Shown piece after piece: positions 14,190 through 23,687 of a DNA stretch of 64,000 bases (its first letter is position 1; each line of letters begins with the position of its first letter). The translations under genes and the position numbers were made by a program. Source of the DNA: a virus; the IMG/VR virus record IMGVR_UViG_3300005613_000001, positions 316,279 to 380,278 of that record; one strand, written 5' to 3'. The notes beneath the pieces were generated by a model, which saw nothing but the letters and a program-made list of their open reading frames with translations, was not told the DNA's origin and did no database searches.

Positions 14190-14217
14190 ATTATACCACA
14201 GGGTTAGGGAAAGCAAA
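14190..14217 (-). promoter_or_regulatory. Early-type promoter (TTTGCT-N16-TATAAT)
   Basis: -35 TTTGCT at 14212-14217, spacer ending TGTGG, -10 TATAAT at 14190-14195. Second promoter in front of the vWA cluster. Confidence 0.65.
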
Positions 14218-14225
14218 GTGGCAAG

Positions 14226-14233
14226 CATAAATA
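14226..14233 (+). promoter_or_regulatory. Late-promoter-like CATAAATA
   Basis: CATAAATA followed 17 bases later by the AAGGAGG ribosome site of the gene at 14259; matches the T4 late consensus at seven of eight positions. Confidence 0.55.
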
Positions 14234-14258
14234 GTATAGTCAAACCAAGGAGGTTGAT

Positions 14259-14960
14259 ATGAAAAAGCGTTATCGTCCTATTCTTTTCTTCCTCATCTTC
14301 TTTATGACTACAGCTTTGATTTTCACCATGATTAACCAGAAAGAAGGCGAGCGTCCGAACCTAATCAACAAACTTGTTGAAACGGTAACTGTAGATCATA
14401 AGCCGGTCTACACAGGGGAACATAAGTTTGTCATACCCCAAAATTTTGATCTAGTAAAGAAGGTCATGCTCTACAAAGACCCACAACCAGCCATTGTAGA
14501 GGCAAATAATGGCAGACTTTTAAGCAGCCAGGTTGATGAATCTGATGTTATTTCTGTAATGCCTTTACTTGTTGAGGCAAAAACATCTTACACCGTAGAA
14601 TATAATGGAGAATTTACTGCTATTCTGGAAATGGAACAAGATTGCAGCTTTAAAGCCGCAGACATAAAAACACACACTAGAATGATAAAACCCACTGAAC
14701 GCCTCAAAGTTTATGAATGCATAATCATACTGAAGAAATCAGATCGGGGCACGTTGGGTACAATTCAAATAACAACTGGTGTGCAGTATTGGGTGCCCAA
14801 AGGAGCTACGGGAATTGTTGATAAAAAGCTCAAAAAGGCCATAGATGAAGAATGTCAAATTACGGCTGAGGCTCTTGCCAAATATGTTGATGACCACAAA
14901 AATGATCGATTTAATTTAAGAGAATTATTAGACAAGCGAAAAACGACCAAAGATCACTAA
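14259..14960 (+). CDS. Membrane-anchored hypothetical protein
   Basis: 233 residues. One N-terminal membrane segment (about residues 8-24, PILFFLIFFMTTALIFTM) with a positive start, so the rest should be periplasmic. The ectodomain is rich in beta-type strands (HKFVIPQNF, TSYTVEYNGEFTAILEME). Not recognised. Late-type promoter and strong ribosome site suggest late expression, possibly in lysis or superinfection control, which is inference only. Confidence 0.65.
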   Translation: MKKRYRPILFFLIFFMTTALIFTMINQKEGERPNLINKLVETVTVDHKPVYTGEHKFVIPQNFDLVKKVMLYKDPQPAIVEANNGRLLSSQVDESDVISVMPLLVEAKTSYTVEYNGEFTAILEMEQDCSFKAADIKTHTRMIKPTERLKVYECIIILKKSDRGTLGTIQITTGVQYWVPKGATGIVDKKLKKAIDEECQITAEALAKYVDDHKNDRFNLRELLDKRKTTKDH

Positions 14961-14969
14961 ATAAAATTG

Positions 14970-15359
14970 ATGAAAACATTTAGGCAATTTATAGAACAAC
15001 GTCTTATAGCAGAAGCCGCGCCCCTTGGTGGTCCAATGGGCGGCGGCATTTCAGCACCGGGTGCGCTACCTCCCGGTGGTCCTCCTGGGATGGGCGGTGG
15101 CGCTCCACCTATGCCACCACCACCAGGAGGGATGGGTGGCATGGGCGGACCTCCTATGGCTCCCCCTATGGGCGATCCAATGATGGGCGGGGGAATGCAA
15201 CAAAAGCCCCTGCATTTAAAACCTTTGGATGTGTGGCAAGTTTTAGAACGTATTTTGAGTGGTAAAGAGGTTGAGGAAAAAAAGAAGCAAGAACCTCAAC
15301 AGCAACAACAACCACCGCAACAACAAGGTCCGCCTCCACCGCAACATCTTCAAATGTAA
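14970..15359 (+). CDS. Putative capsid-packaged Gly/Pro-rich protein
   Basis: 129 residues from the ATG at 14970. The N-terminus MKTFRQFIEQRLIAEAAP closely resembles the T4 internal-protein capsid-targeting sequence MKTYQEFIAEA, including a prohead-protease-type L-I-A-E/A site. The rest is low complexity: Gly/Met/Pro-rich, then a short helix (KPLDVWQVLERILSGKEV) and a Gln/Pro tail. Likely packaged in or scaffolding the head; by inference only. Confidence 0.6.
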   Translation: MKTFRQFIEQRLIAEAAPLGGPMGGGISAPGALPPGGPPGMGGGAPPMPPPPGGMGGMGGPPMAPPMGDPMMGGGMQQKPLHLKPLDVWQVLERILSGKEVEEKKKQEPQQQQQPPQQQGPPPPQHLQM

Positions 15360-15401
15360 ATAAAAGTTGACTTTTAATGCAGTTTACTCTAAATTCTCTG
15401 T

Positions 15402-16502
15402 ATGGATTCTAACCGCGTTTTAATATATTCCGATCTGCATATTCACCCCCACAAGAAAAGCCACGAACGCCTCTATGATTGTTTAGAGGTTTTGGAATGG
15501 GTTTTTAAAACTGCGGAAGAAAAGGGGGCGCGAAATATCATATTTGTTGGGGATTTATTTCATGATCGCCAAAAGGTAGATGTATTAACGTACCAACACA
15601 CCTTTGAGATTTTTGAAAAACACCTTTGCAATAGTCAAATGAAGGCTTGGATGCTTCTCGGCAACCATGATATGTGGTCTAGAGAGAAGTGGGATTATTC
15701 TAGCGTTAAGCCTTTAGGTTCGGTATGCGGGGTTACGGTGATTGATGAGCCCTGCACGATTTCGATAGATGAGTTTGGCCGACCACCTTTTATAAGTTTC
15801 TTGCCCTTCACCAAAAATCCCATTGAAGCTCTTTCTAATCTTGACAACGACAGCGACTTTAAAATTCTTTTCGCACATATCGCTGTTGATGGAGCTTTGT
15901 GGAATGTTCGTTCTAATACCTTTGCTGAGGTATTAATTGAGCATGATGGGGATATGGTGAAGGTAGATGCGGGCATTCTCAGTAAGTGGGATCAAGTATT
16001 TTTAGGTCACTATCATGCTGCCCAAAACATTACAGATAAAATTGAATATATTGGGTCTCCATTACAATTAAGCTATGGAGAGGCTTTTCAGAAGAAGCAT
16101 ATCATTCTTTATGATTTGAATACCCATGAAAAAGAATATATTACAAATACATTTAGCCCTAAGCACTATGTCTATGAGCTTTCTGAGTGTCCAAGAGCTA
16201 AGTTTGATGCAAATGTAGATTTATTTGTAAAGATTAAGACAGAGGATATAACCTCTCCTGAAAACATTGAAGCACAAAAGAAGATATTAGAATTACCTAA
16301 TTGCAAGGAAGCCCGAGTTGATCCTATCAAAAAGAACAAAGCAGAAGAACAAAAATCTATAGAAGATGCAAAGGCTATTCTATTAAATGAGGATGAAATG
16401 GCTGAACGCTATTTGGATGAAGTGGGTACAAATGGATTAGATCGTCAGAAGCTACTAGATGTTTTTAAAACAATATGCAATAAAAGGGAGCAAAATGCCT
16501 AG
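15402..16502 (+). CDS. 47: Recombination endonuclease subunit gp47
   Basis: 366 residues, SbcD/Mre11 family. Metallophosphoesterase motifs are in order: DLHIHPH (about 11), GDLFHD (about 50), GNHDMW (about 87), AHIAVDG (about 157) and GHYHAA (about 202). With gp46 it forms the Mre11-Rad50-like complex that processes DNA ends for recombination-dependent replication in T4-type phages. The adjacent gp46 and 93-residue spacer gene confirm the assignment. Ends with TAG inside the next gene's start. Confidence 0.93.
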   Translation: MDSNRVLIYSDLHIHPHKKSHERLYDCLEVLEWVFKTAEEKGARNIIFVGDLFHDRQKVDVLTYQHTFEIFEKHLCNSQMKAWMLLGNHDMWSREKWDYSSVKPLGSVCGVTVIDEPCTISIDEFGRPPFISFLPFTKNPIEALSNLDNDSDFKILFAHIAVDGALWNVRSNTFAEVLIEHDGDMVKVDAGILSKWDQVFLGHYHAAQNITDKIEYIGSPLQLSYGEAFQKKHIILYDLNTHEKEYITNTFSPKHYVYELSECPRAKFDANVDLFVKIKTEDITSPENIEAQKKILELPNCKEARVDPIKKNKAEEQKSIEDAKAILLNEDEMAERYLDEVGTNGLDRQKLLDVFKTICNKREQNA

Positions 16503-16776
16503 TGATAAAAAAATATTCTTAGAAGTTTGTCATGATTACGACATTCCTCTAGAAAATGCAGAACGAGCTTGGGAAAAGCTTGAGTTTTTGAAGGAATATA
16601 TTAAAAAATATTGGAGCCGATGTAAGGATATGCAGTTTTATTCTACAGAGGAAAGATTAAAACTAAGAACCTCAGCGGCAGAGGCAGGAATGGAAATTAC
16701 TCCTAGTGATTTAGACCGATTGATTGATATTTTAGGAACGGTGCAGGACGGAATCAATGAATGGGAAGCTGAATGA
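16495..16776 (+). CDS. Hypothetical protein between gp47 and gp46
   Basis: 93 residues starting at MPSDKK with an AGGGAG site. Predominantly helical (ENAERAWEKLEFLKEYIKK). Overlaps gp47 at its start and gp46 at its end (ATGA), so all three are co-translated. T4-like phages often carry a small gene here; function unknown. Confidence 0.7.
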   Translation: MPSDKKIFLEVCHDYDIPLENAERAWEKLEFLKEYIKKYWSRCKDMQFYSTEERLKLRTSAAEAGMEITPSDLDRLIDILGTVQDGINEWEAE

Positions 16777-18752
16777 AAAAGGTATATGTCAAAGCGCAAA
16801 ACTTCTTGTGTTTTGGCCCCGAAGGTATTGAAATAAATTTCGATGATTATGGAAATATAATCAATATTTGGGGCGAAAATCTAGATGTTGAACCCATAAG
16901 AAGTAATGGAACTGGGAAAAGTTCCTTTCCTGAAATCTTTACCTATGCGCTTTATGGTAAAACTATTAAAAACCATAAGAAGATCAAGCATGCCAATGTA
17001 ATTAATAATCAGGTAAAAAAGAAGCTCTTTGTTGAATTCCAATGGGACAATTACCGTGTAGTTCGCACCCGAAAACCTGATTCTCTTAGGTTCTGGGAAA
17101 GCGAAGATAGGGCTTGGAATGAAAATACAGAGAGAACGCTAGGCACTTCCCGAGCCACCCAAGAAGAAATTGATAAAGCTATTGGCTTGAGCTATGACAG
17201 CTTTATTAACATTGTCATGTTCACCGACCGAAATGAAGGTTCATTTCTTGAGTGTGACGGCCCTGAAAAGCGGAAAATAGTAGAAAATCTTCTGTCGTTA
17301 GAAAAATATCGTGAATACTGTGAAATTGTTAAGGAGTTGAGGAAAAAACTCAAAGAAAACATCGAGTTGATGTTGAAAGATTTGGACCGCCTCATAAATG
17401 AGAGGAAAGTTGCGGAGAATCGTGTAGAACATATAAAGTCCCAGGAGACGCTGTGGCGTAATAAATTAAAAGACGAAATAAAAGACCTCATTGCGAGAGC
17501 TAAAGTTAAAAAGGAATCTTTAGAATCCACCACAGAGGGCTCAGCACTGGCATTCTGGCAGTCTGCCCAGGAATCACTCAAAGAAATCCAAATTCAACTG
17601 GATGCATTGGAAGAAAAGAAAAAGAAATTAAATAGTATTGCTCAGGAAATAAGAAGCAACTCAGACAAAACACGGGAATCCAGACATGCTCTAATTCTTG
17701 AAATACAGACACATAAAAGAACAATTGAAGATAATAATAATTCAACTAAGAATCATAATGAATTTATTCGCAACTTAGAAAGCCGTAGAGGGGGGAAATG
17801 TCCATATTGTTTTGGTGCTGTTACTGATGAGAATTGCAATAATGCAATCCTTAAAACTCATGATGAAATCAAAAAGTTGGAAATCTCTAGTGATGAAATC
17901 CAATTTAAAATTAATGAGGCGGAAAGTAAGGTAGCCAATAAGGACAAATTGATCTCAAAATTCACAGAGGGACTTGCTACGGTAGATGAAAAGCAACGAG
18001 AGATTAATAATCGTAAGAATGCATTAAATGAAGAGTATTCATCTCATGCCAAGATTCCACGTCCTGATGTAGATGCTAAGCATCTTGTTCTTGAAAAAGA
18101 AATTGAGGAACTTAAGAAGCAGGCAATGGAGAAAACCAAGGCATATGAGGGTCCATCGCCCCATGCTGAGATTCTTGAAAATGCCAAGATTGAGTTAAAT
18201 GATAAAATCAAAGATATAGATGAAAAATCTAATGAAATTGAGGAAGCTAGAAATTTAGTACCATATTATGATTTTTGGGCACACGCTTTTGGAGATACTG
18301 GAATACGGAAGTTCATTATTGATGGAATTATCCCAGCCCTAAACTCTAGGGTATCGTTCTGGTTAGATTATTTGATGGATGGCATTGTATCTTTGGTATT
18401 TGACAATGAATTAAATGAAACTATTGAACGAAGTCCGCCTGATGGGGATGCATTTGTTTATCATGCTATGTCAGCGGGCGAAAAAAGAATGCTTAATCTA
18501 GCGGTTTCCCAGGCTTTTGCCCATGTTATGACATTGAGCTATGGAGCTTCCCCTCCTTTCGTATTTTTAGATGAAGCCGCCTCAAATATGGATGAGATAG
18601 CCAAGCAGGGCGTTTATAATATGATTTACGAGTTGTCAAAGTCTAAGCAGGTTTTTGTCACAAGCCACGACCCTCACCTGTTAAATCTTTTAGAAGGGTG
18701 TGACAAAATCGGTCTCAGAAAAAAGGATGGATTCACAAAGCTTGTAAATTAA
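16773..18752 (+). CDS. 46: Recombination endonuclease subunit gp46
   Basis: 659 residues, SbcC/Rad50 ATPase. Walker A RSNGTGKSS near residues 43-51, long coiled coil from about 180 to 500 with a zinc hook KCPYCFG near 343, ABC signature MSAGEKRML near 566 and Walker B VFLDEAASN near 596, then the His switch TSHDPH. Drives DNA-end resection with gp47. Length and motif order are standard for the family. Confidence 0.95.
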   Translation: MKKVYVKAQNFLCFGPEGIEINFDDYGNIINIWGENLDVEPIRSNGTGKSSFPEIFTYALYGKTIKNHKKIKHANVINNQVKKKLFVEFQWDNYRVVRTRKPDSLRFWESEDRAWNENTERTLGTSRATQEEIDKAIGLSYDSFINIVMFTDRNEGSFLECDGPEKRKIVENLLSLEKYREYCEIVKELRKKLKENIELMLKDLDRLINERKVAENRVEHIKSQETLWRNKLKDEIKDLIARAKVKKESLESTTEGSALAFWQSAQESLKEIQIQLDALEEKKKKLNSIAQEIRSNSDKTRESRHALILEIQTHKRTIEDNNNSTKNHNEFIRNLESRRGGKCPYCFGAVTDENCNNAILKTHDEIKKLEISSDEIQFKINEAESKVANKDKLISKFTEGLATVDEKQREINNRKNALNEEYSSHAKIPRPDVDAKHLVLEKEIEELKKQAMEKTKAYEGPSPHAEILENAKIELNDKIKDIDEKSNEIEEARNLVPYYDFWAHAFGDTGIRKFIIDGIIPALNSRVSFWLDYLMDGIVSLVFDNELNETIERSPPDGDAFVYHAMSAGEKRMLNLAVSQAFAHVMTLSYGASPPFVFLDEAASNMDEIAKQGVYNMIYELSKSKQVFVTSHDPHLLNLLEGCDKIGLRKKDGFTKLVN

Positions 18753-18786
18753 ACTTGATTAAAATGGGCGATAGTTTATACTTAAG

Positions 18787-18812
18787 GGCTCTCCATTTGA
18801 GAGCCTTTTTTT
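18787..18812 (+). terminator. Rho-independent terminator after gp46
   Basis: GGCTCTC-CATTT-GAGAGCC followed by TTTTTTT. Separates the recombination operon from the reductase gene. Confidence 0.9.
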
Positions 18813-18910
18813 ATTATAAATTTTGTTAAAATAATAGCTATTTTTTTTCGATTCATAACACTTAGATATACGAATGCGATGGTTGAGTTCAACGAAGAAG
18901 GAAATAAAAT

Positions 18911-21163
18911 ATGTCATTGAAAGCTTTGCAAGAGTACACCTACTACAGTCGATACGCACAATATAACGCAGAAAAGAAAAGAAGAGAAACGTGGCTGGAA
19001 GCCGTAGATCGTGTTGAAGGGATGCACCTTAAAAAATACCCTCAAATCCAAGAAGAAATCCGTTGGGCTTTTGACCAAGTAAGACAAAAACGGGTATTAG
19101 GAAGTCAAAGAGCACTTCAGTTTGGTGGCCCACCAATCGAGAAAAAAAATGCAAGGATGTATAATTGCATAGCTAGTCACTGCGACAGGATAAGGTTTTT
19201 TCAAGAGGCTTTCTGGCTTTTGCTGTGTGGTGCTGGTGCTGGATTCTCCGTTCAGAAGCACCATGTAGCAAAGCTGCCAGATTTCCACGGTCATTCTCCT
19301 GAAGACAGGCCAGTTAAAAAGTTTTTTATCCCAGACACAATTGAAGGGTGGGCCGACGCTTTAGGCATTTTATTGGCAACTTATATGCCCAATCCTGAAT
19401 TTGAAGATTGGCATAATCGTAAAGTGGAGTTTGATTATTCGTTAATCAGACCAAAAGGAGCACCACTAAGCTCTGGCGTGGGCAAAGCCCCAGGGCCAGG
19501 ACCATTATCACGCTCTCTCGAAGTAATTAGAGCTTTATTGGATAGGTGTGTTGAAGATGGTCAAACCCGCCTACGTCCCATAGATGCCTACGATGTTGTA
19601 ATGCATTCTTCTGACGCCGTGTTATCAGGTGGAGTAAGACGATCAGCAACCATCTGTCTTTTCTCTCTTGATGATACTGAGATGGCAACAGCTAAGACGG
19701 GCAATTGGCAAAATGAAAACCCGCAACGTGGCCGCTCAAATAACTCCGCATTGCTCCTTCGTGACAACACTCCGAAGGAGCAATTTTTTGATTTAATTGA
19801 ACATGTTAAGCAATTTGGCGAACCAGGATTTGTATGGAGTGATGATACCGAGTTGGTAGTCAACCCCTGTGTAGAAATTGCACTTTATCCTGTGGACGAG
19901 GAAAACGGAGCTACTGGATGGCAGGCTTGTAATTTATGTGAGATCAATGGAAGAAAAGCCAAAACAAGAGAAGACTTTGAAATTGCAGCAAGAGCAGCAG
20001 CAATTATTGGCACACTTCAAGCAGGGTACACAGAATTTTCTTATTTAGGGCCAGTAAGTGAAAAGATTATCCGCAAGGAAGCATTGTTGGGTGTGAGTGT
20101 TACAGGAATGATGGATAATCCCGACGTTTTATTTGATCCTAAGAACCAACGTGACATGGCAAAGCTTGTCATTAAGGTCAATGAAGAAATTGCTGACAAA
20201 ATCGGTATCAATCCCGCCTCAAGATGTACTTGTGTCAAGCCAGCGGGCACAACAAGTTGCATTCTAGGAACCGCTAGCGGCATTCATCCTCACCACGGCA
20301 ATTTTTACTTTAGACGAGTACAAGCAAATACTCTTGAAGAGCCTCTTAAGCAATTTAAAAAATACAATCCTTTTGCAGTTGAACCTTGCGTTTGGTCTGC
20401 TAACCAGACTGATGAAGTAATTACATTTTTGATTGAAGTGCCCAAGGGCGCAAAAACAAAGAATGACTTGAGTGCTTTGGATTTGCTAGAATACGTCAAA
20501 ACCACGCAGAAAAATTGGGTACAAGCAGGGACAGTTAAAGAGCGATGCACTAAGCCTTGGTTGAGACATAATGTTTCTAATACTATTCATGTCAAGCCTG
20601 AAGAGTGGAGTGATGTAGCCGCAATGATCTACAGAGATAGAAACCACTTTGCTGGTGTGTCCCTATTATCAGCCACAGGTGATTTGGATTATCGTCAAGC
20701 TCCAAACGTAAAAGTACACAACCCCAGAGAGTTGTTACAAATTTATGGTGATGGGGCTATTTTTGTTCACACATTAATAACTGAAGGTATAGCTGTGTTT
20801 GGCGACCTTTGGACAGCTTGTGACATAGCACTAGGAATCAGTCCACTTGAGGCACCTGAAGAGCCTGAAATCAAAGATGATGTTATTGATATGCGTGACC
20901 ATGTAGAATATCAAAATGCAAAACAAGAGCATAATAATAAAGTTGAATGGATTAATAACGTTACCGAATTTTCACTTCTATACACAGATGGCGACTTCAA
21001 GAAATGTACCTACTTGATGAAAGAAGTTTATAATTGGGAAAAGTGGCTTAAGTTAAAAGGTCAATACCAAGAAGTTAATTACACGGAGATGTTTGAAGAC
21101 GAAGACAACACTACTTTAACTGAAACCATCGCGTGTGCAGGAGGCGCATGTGAGATAATCTAG
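18911..21163 (+). CDS. nrdJ: Class II (B12-dependent) ribonucleotide reductase
   Basis: 750 residues, like the monomeric adenosylcobalamin-dependent reductases (Lactobacillus leichmannii type). Visible: MYNCIAS near residue 83 (active-site Cys), NPCVEI near 317 (radical Cys), CNLCEING near 339 (second dithiol Cys), and the C-terminal redox pair CAGGAC at 742/747. It reduces ribonucleotides to supply dNTPs for phage DNA. Needs host cobalamin. No separate small subunit is present, as expected for class II. Confidence 0.93.
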   Translation: MSLKALQEYTYYSRYAQYNAEKKRRETWLEAVDRVEGMHLKKYPQIQEEIRWAFDQVRQKRVLGSQRALQFGGPPIEKKNARMYNCIASHCDRIRFFQEAFWLLLCGAGAGFSVQKHHVAKLPDFHGHSPEDRPVKKFFIPDTIEGWADALGILLATYMPNPEFEDWHNRKVEFDYSLIRPKGAPLSSGVGKAPGPGPLSRSLEVIRALLDRCVEDGQTRLRPIDAYDVVMHSSDAVLSGGVRRSATICLFSLDDTEMATAKTGNWQNENPQRGRSNNSALLLRDNTPKEQFFDLIEHVKQFGEPGFVWSDDTELVVNPCVEIALYPVDEENGATGWQACNLCEINGRKAKTREDFEIAARAAAIIGTLQAGYTEFSYLGPVSEKIIRKEALLGVSVTGMMDNPDVLFDPKNQRDMAKLVIKVNEEIADKIGINPASRCTCVKPAGTTSCILGTASGIHPHHGNFYFRRVQANTLEEPLKQFKKYNPFAVEPCVWSANQTDEVITFLIEVPKGAKTKNDLSALDLLEYVKTTQKNWVQAGTVKERCTKPWLRHNVSNTIHVKPEEWSDVAAMIYRDRNHFAGVSLLSATGDLDYRQAPNVKVHNPRELLQIYGDGAIFVHTLITEGIAVFGDLWTACDIALGISPLEAPEEPEIKDDVIDMRDHVEYQNAKQEHNNKVEWINNVTEFSLLYTDGDFKKCTYLMKEVYNWEKWLKLKGQYQEVNYTEMFEDEDNTTLTETIACAGGACEII

Positions 21164-21172
21164 GAATTTCAC

Positions 21173-21394
21173 ATGAGTTATAATTACCTCTGTCCTTATT
21201 GTTTTACACCTTACGATAGGGATGAAAACGAAACGTGCCCTATATGTCACAATAACGCGGATTACGCGAATGGGCATTTAGCAGGATGGTACGCCGCCAC
21301 CAAGCAGAATGAAGTTAATAATATGATGCTTGGAGAATATAAGCGCTCGTACAACGATCTATTGGAACTAAATGCTTCTATGTTTGCTAAATAA
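21173..21394 (+). CDS. Small zinc-ribbon protein
   Basis: 73 residues with CPYC and CPIC knuckles at about 7 and 22, then a helical C-terminus. Lies 9 bases after nrdJ, so it is probably co-transcribed; a helper role for the reductase is unproven. Confidence 0.7.
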   Translation: MSYNYLCPYCFTPYDRDENETCPICHNNADYANGHLAGWYAATKQNEVNNMMLGEYKRSYNDLLELNASMFAK

Positions 21395-21397
21395 TGT

Positions 21398-22185
21398 ATG
21401 AGTCGATTTTTGCAAGTCAATACAAATCTTGACGATGTAATTGACTTAATAGTACATAGGATAAAAAACAAAGTGCCATTTTCGCTTACAAGGTACGGTC
21501 ATGGCGAAATAAGCATTTTGAATAATTCTCGTAATGTTCTTCAAAGAAAAGCAGACTGCACAAGGCATTCCTACAAATACAGATGGCAACACAAGATTTT
21601 ATACCCAAAATTGCGAGAAATTATATTTAATGGCATTAAACATGCAGATATTATAGGGCTATTAGACAAAAATGGATTGTTGAAAGATCAATTTAAACAT
21701 TCGGAAGAATTGTGGTCTATTAAAAAGGGTTTATTGGCAAGAAATGGAATAAAATGGAATAAAATTAAAGTCTGCGACCATCAAATCTTCCGTGGTAAAA
21801 GAATGGGGGATATATCTGAATTAAGAAAATTCTAAGTGGTGAAAGTCTTCACATTGTATCCCCGCGAACGGTTAAATTAAAAGCTAATAATTTAGATAAG
21901 CTTTTGGATGCCCCCGTAACATACACTAGATTTCCTGTGCCTATAGATTTGGACAAGCGATCTGAAATACTTGAAGAGCTTGATAAAGTTACTGCTCACG
22001 TTGTGCTATTTGGCACAAGCACAGCCGGGAAAGATCTTGGCATGCACCTCAATAGTAAGGTTTGTCTTGATTTTGGAGCCACATTAGACGCATGGGCGAG
22101 CATTGAATCTAGAGGGTGGTTTTTTAAAGGGTACAGCCAGGACCATTGTGTAATAAAAAATTCAAATGCTCTAAATACAGTATGA
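21398..22185 (+). pseudogene. GT-D-type glycosyltransferase, frameshifted
   Basis: Two adjacent frames make one protein. Frame one (21398-21835) has the GT-D signature FSLTRYGHGEISIL and DIIGLLDKNG; it stops at TAA. The second frame is open from 21820 and reads IKKILSGESLHIVSPRTV and on to VVLFGTSTAGKDLG and CLDFGATLDAW, the C-terminal half of the family. A one-base loss or a -1 slip at the AGAAAATTC run near 21826 would join them. Either a broken gene, a sequencing error, or a frameshift product. Confidence 0.65.
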
Positions 22186-22448
22186 GGAATTTTTGGCTAA
22201 CCCAAAGACTAGAGCGTGTGGCTCAAGTTTTGCAAACAGAATTAGAAAACACCTTCATAGGGAAGGATGCTAAATCAAGCGCTAGACAAATATACCTTGC
22301 AAAATTGGATTTTCTAACTCGCTGTGGACTCTCTGACGCGGAAATTAAGAAAATAAAAGTTGAAGTTAAAATTAAACCAGATCAAGAGTACGATGGCGTT
22401 GTAATCAAGGGTATTATCACTGGTTTTGAAATGCATGTATTAGACTAA
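22182..22448 (+). CDS. Hypothetical protein, 88 aa
   Basis: Starts MRNFWLTQRLERVAQ with ATGA overlap to the glycosyltransferase frame. N-terminal helix, GLSDAEIKKIKVEVKI and a beta-rich C-terminus. Not recognised. Confidence 0.6.
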   Translation: MRNFWLTQRLERVAQVLQTELENTFIGKDAKSSARQIYLAKLDFLTRCGLSDAEIKKIKVEVKIKPDQEYDGVVIKGIITGFEMHVLD

Positions 22449-22720
22449 TGTTTGAAATAAAGCAAATATCAAAGGATTCTATTGTGGCTAAACCTAAAGT
22501 TTGGATTTATGGTTTTGTAATTTGGATGTGCTTCATGCTCGCCAGTGTTCTTATAGGGTTTTTCTGGGGATTTAATCATGGTGTAGAACAAGGTACGCTA
22601 GCATCTCAAGAAAGCTATGAGAACTGGATAATAGAACATGAAAAATACAGGCGAATTGTTGAATACGTCTTTGAAGATCTGTCTCCTGAAGAAAAAGAGA
22701 AGTATTTGATATCACAGTAG
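22448..22720 (+). CDS. Small membrane protein, 90 aa
   Basis: One membrane segment at about residues 21-45 (IYGFVIWMCFMLASVLIGFFWGF) followed by a charged cytoplasmic or periplasmic helix ending SPEEKEKYLISQ. Overlaps its upstream neighbour by one base. Unknown role. Confidence 0.6.
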   Translation: MFEIKQISKDSIVAKPKVWIYGFVIWMCFMLASVLIGFFWGFNHGVEQGTLASQESYENWIIEHEKYRRIVEYVFEDLSPEEKEKYLISQ

Positions 22721-22734
22721 AAATACATACCTGT

Positions 22735-23514
22735 ATGGGTAAGAAACTAATTAGGACATTATTTATTTCTGATGTCCATATGGGGTCTGGTTTTTCTCGC
22801 GCCGATCTCTTATTGGAAACATTGGAAGCCTATGAGTACAAATCACTGTACATAGTGGGTGATTTCATCGATGGGTGGAAGTTCAATAGAAACTTTCATT
22901 GGACACAATCCTGTAATGATGTGCTAAAGAAAATCTTGGAATTAGCTGAAACTATACCAGTCTACTACTGTATAGGTAACCATGATGAATTCTTAAGATC
23001 TTTCGCCCCCGCTACGCTCAATGAAATTAAAATAGCAGAACGATTTATTCACACGACCGCTGGTGGAAGGAAAATGATCGTTAGACACGGGGATTTCCTA
23101 GATTATGCTGTAAAACACATGGCATGGTTAGCCCATTTTGGTGACAAAATGCTATCATTCATATTGACACTTAATCGAGCATCTTACTGGCTACAGCAAA
23201 AAATAAAAATTAGGTATTGGTCTTTAAGTAACTACCTTCGTAGAAAAGTCAATAAAGTGCTATCCACACTGAAAAACTTTAAAAAGATGATAATGTTTGA
23301 AACCGTTGAGGAAGAATTGGAAGGTGTGATTTGCGGACACATACACGCCCCAGAAATTGTAGAAGAAGATGACTTCTTATACTGCAACTGTGGAGATTGG
23401 GTAGAAAATGGTTCTGCAATTGTAGAGCATTTAGATGGAAAATTTGAACTCATCCATAATGAGAATTTCCCCAAACTAATCACCCCCGTAGTAGAATATG
23501 ATTGGCCGGGCTAA
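22735..23514 (+). CDS. LpxH-like calcineurin phosphoesterase
   Basis: 259 residues. Metallophosphoesterase motifs SDVHMGS (about 12), GDFIDGW (about 41), GNHDEF (about 81), and CGHIHAPE (about 200), closest in pattern to UDP-2,3-diacylglucosamine diphosphatase (LpxH) proteins that act in lipid A assembly. A basic stretch between about 140 and 190 could bind membranes. In a phage it may adjust host outer-membrane lipid or act on a nucleotide substrate. Confidence 0.7.
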   Translation: MGKKLIRTLFISDVHMGSGFSRADLLLETLEAYEYKSLYIVGDFIDGWKFNRNFHWTQSCNDVLKKILELAETIPVYYCIGNHDEFLRSFAPATLNEIKIAERFIHTTAGGRKMIVRHGDFLDYAVKHMAWLAHFGDKMLSFILTLNRASYWLQQKIKIRYWSLSNYLRRKVNKVLSTLKNFKKMIMFETVEEELEGVICGHIHAPEIVEEDDFLYCNCGDWVENGSAIVEHLDGKFELIHNENFPKLITPVVEYDWPG

Positions 23515-23687
23515 CCACTATATCCCAAAGTGGCTTTTATATATGTCAAAACAATCTCCATAGCTTGATTGTCATTAAAACCCTCATTCTTAGAATTCTC
23601 AAATAACTTCCATAAAAGAGGCGGTAAGCTTTCCGATAAGAATACTGCGGATTGGTCAAATTCCGATATCTGTTTTGGATCTAACAT
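23511..23687 (-). CDS. Hypothetical protein, 58 aa
   Basis: ATG at 23687 with AAGG upstream; reads MLDPKQISEFDQSAVFLSE and a helical remainder to TAG. The coding is clean with typical phage codon use, and it overlaps the convergent phosphoesterase by 4 bases. A TATAAATA motif overlaps its start. Not recognised. Confidence 0.6.
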   Translation of the reverse strand: MLDPKQISEFDQSAVFLSESLPPLLWKLFENSKNEGFNDNQAMEIVLTYIKATLGYSG

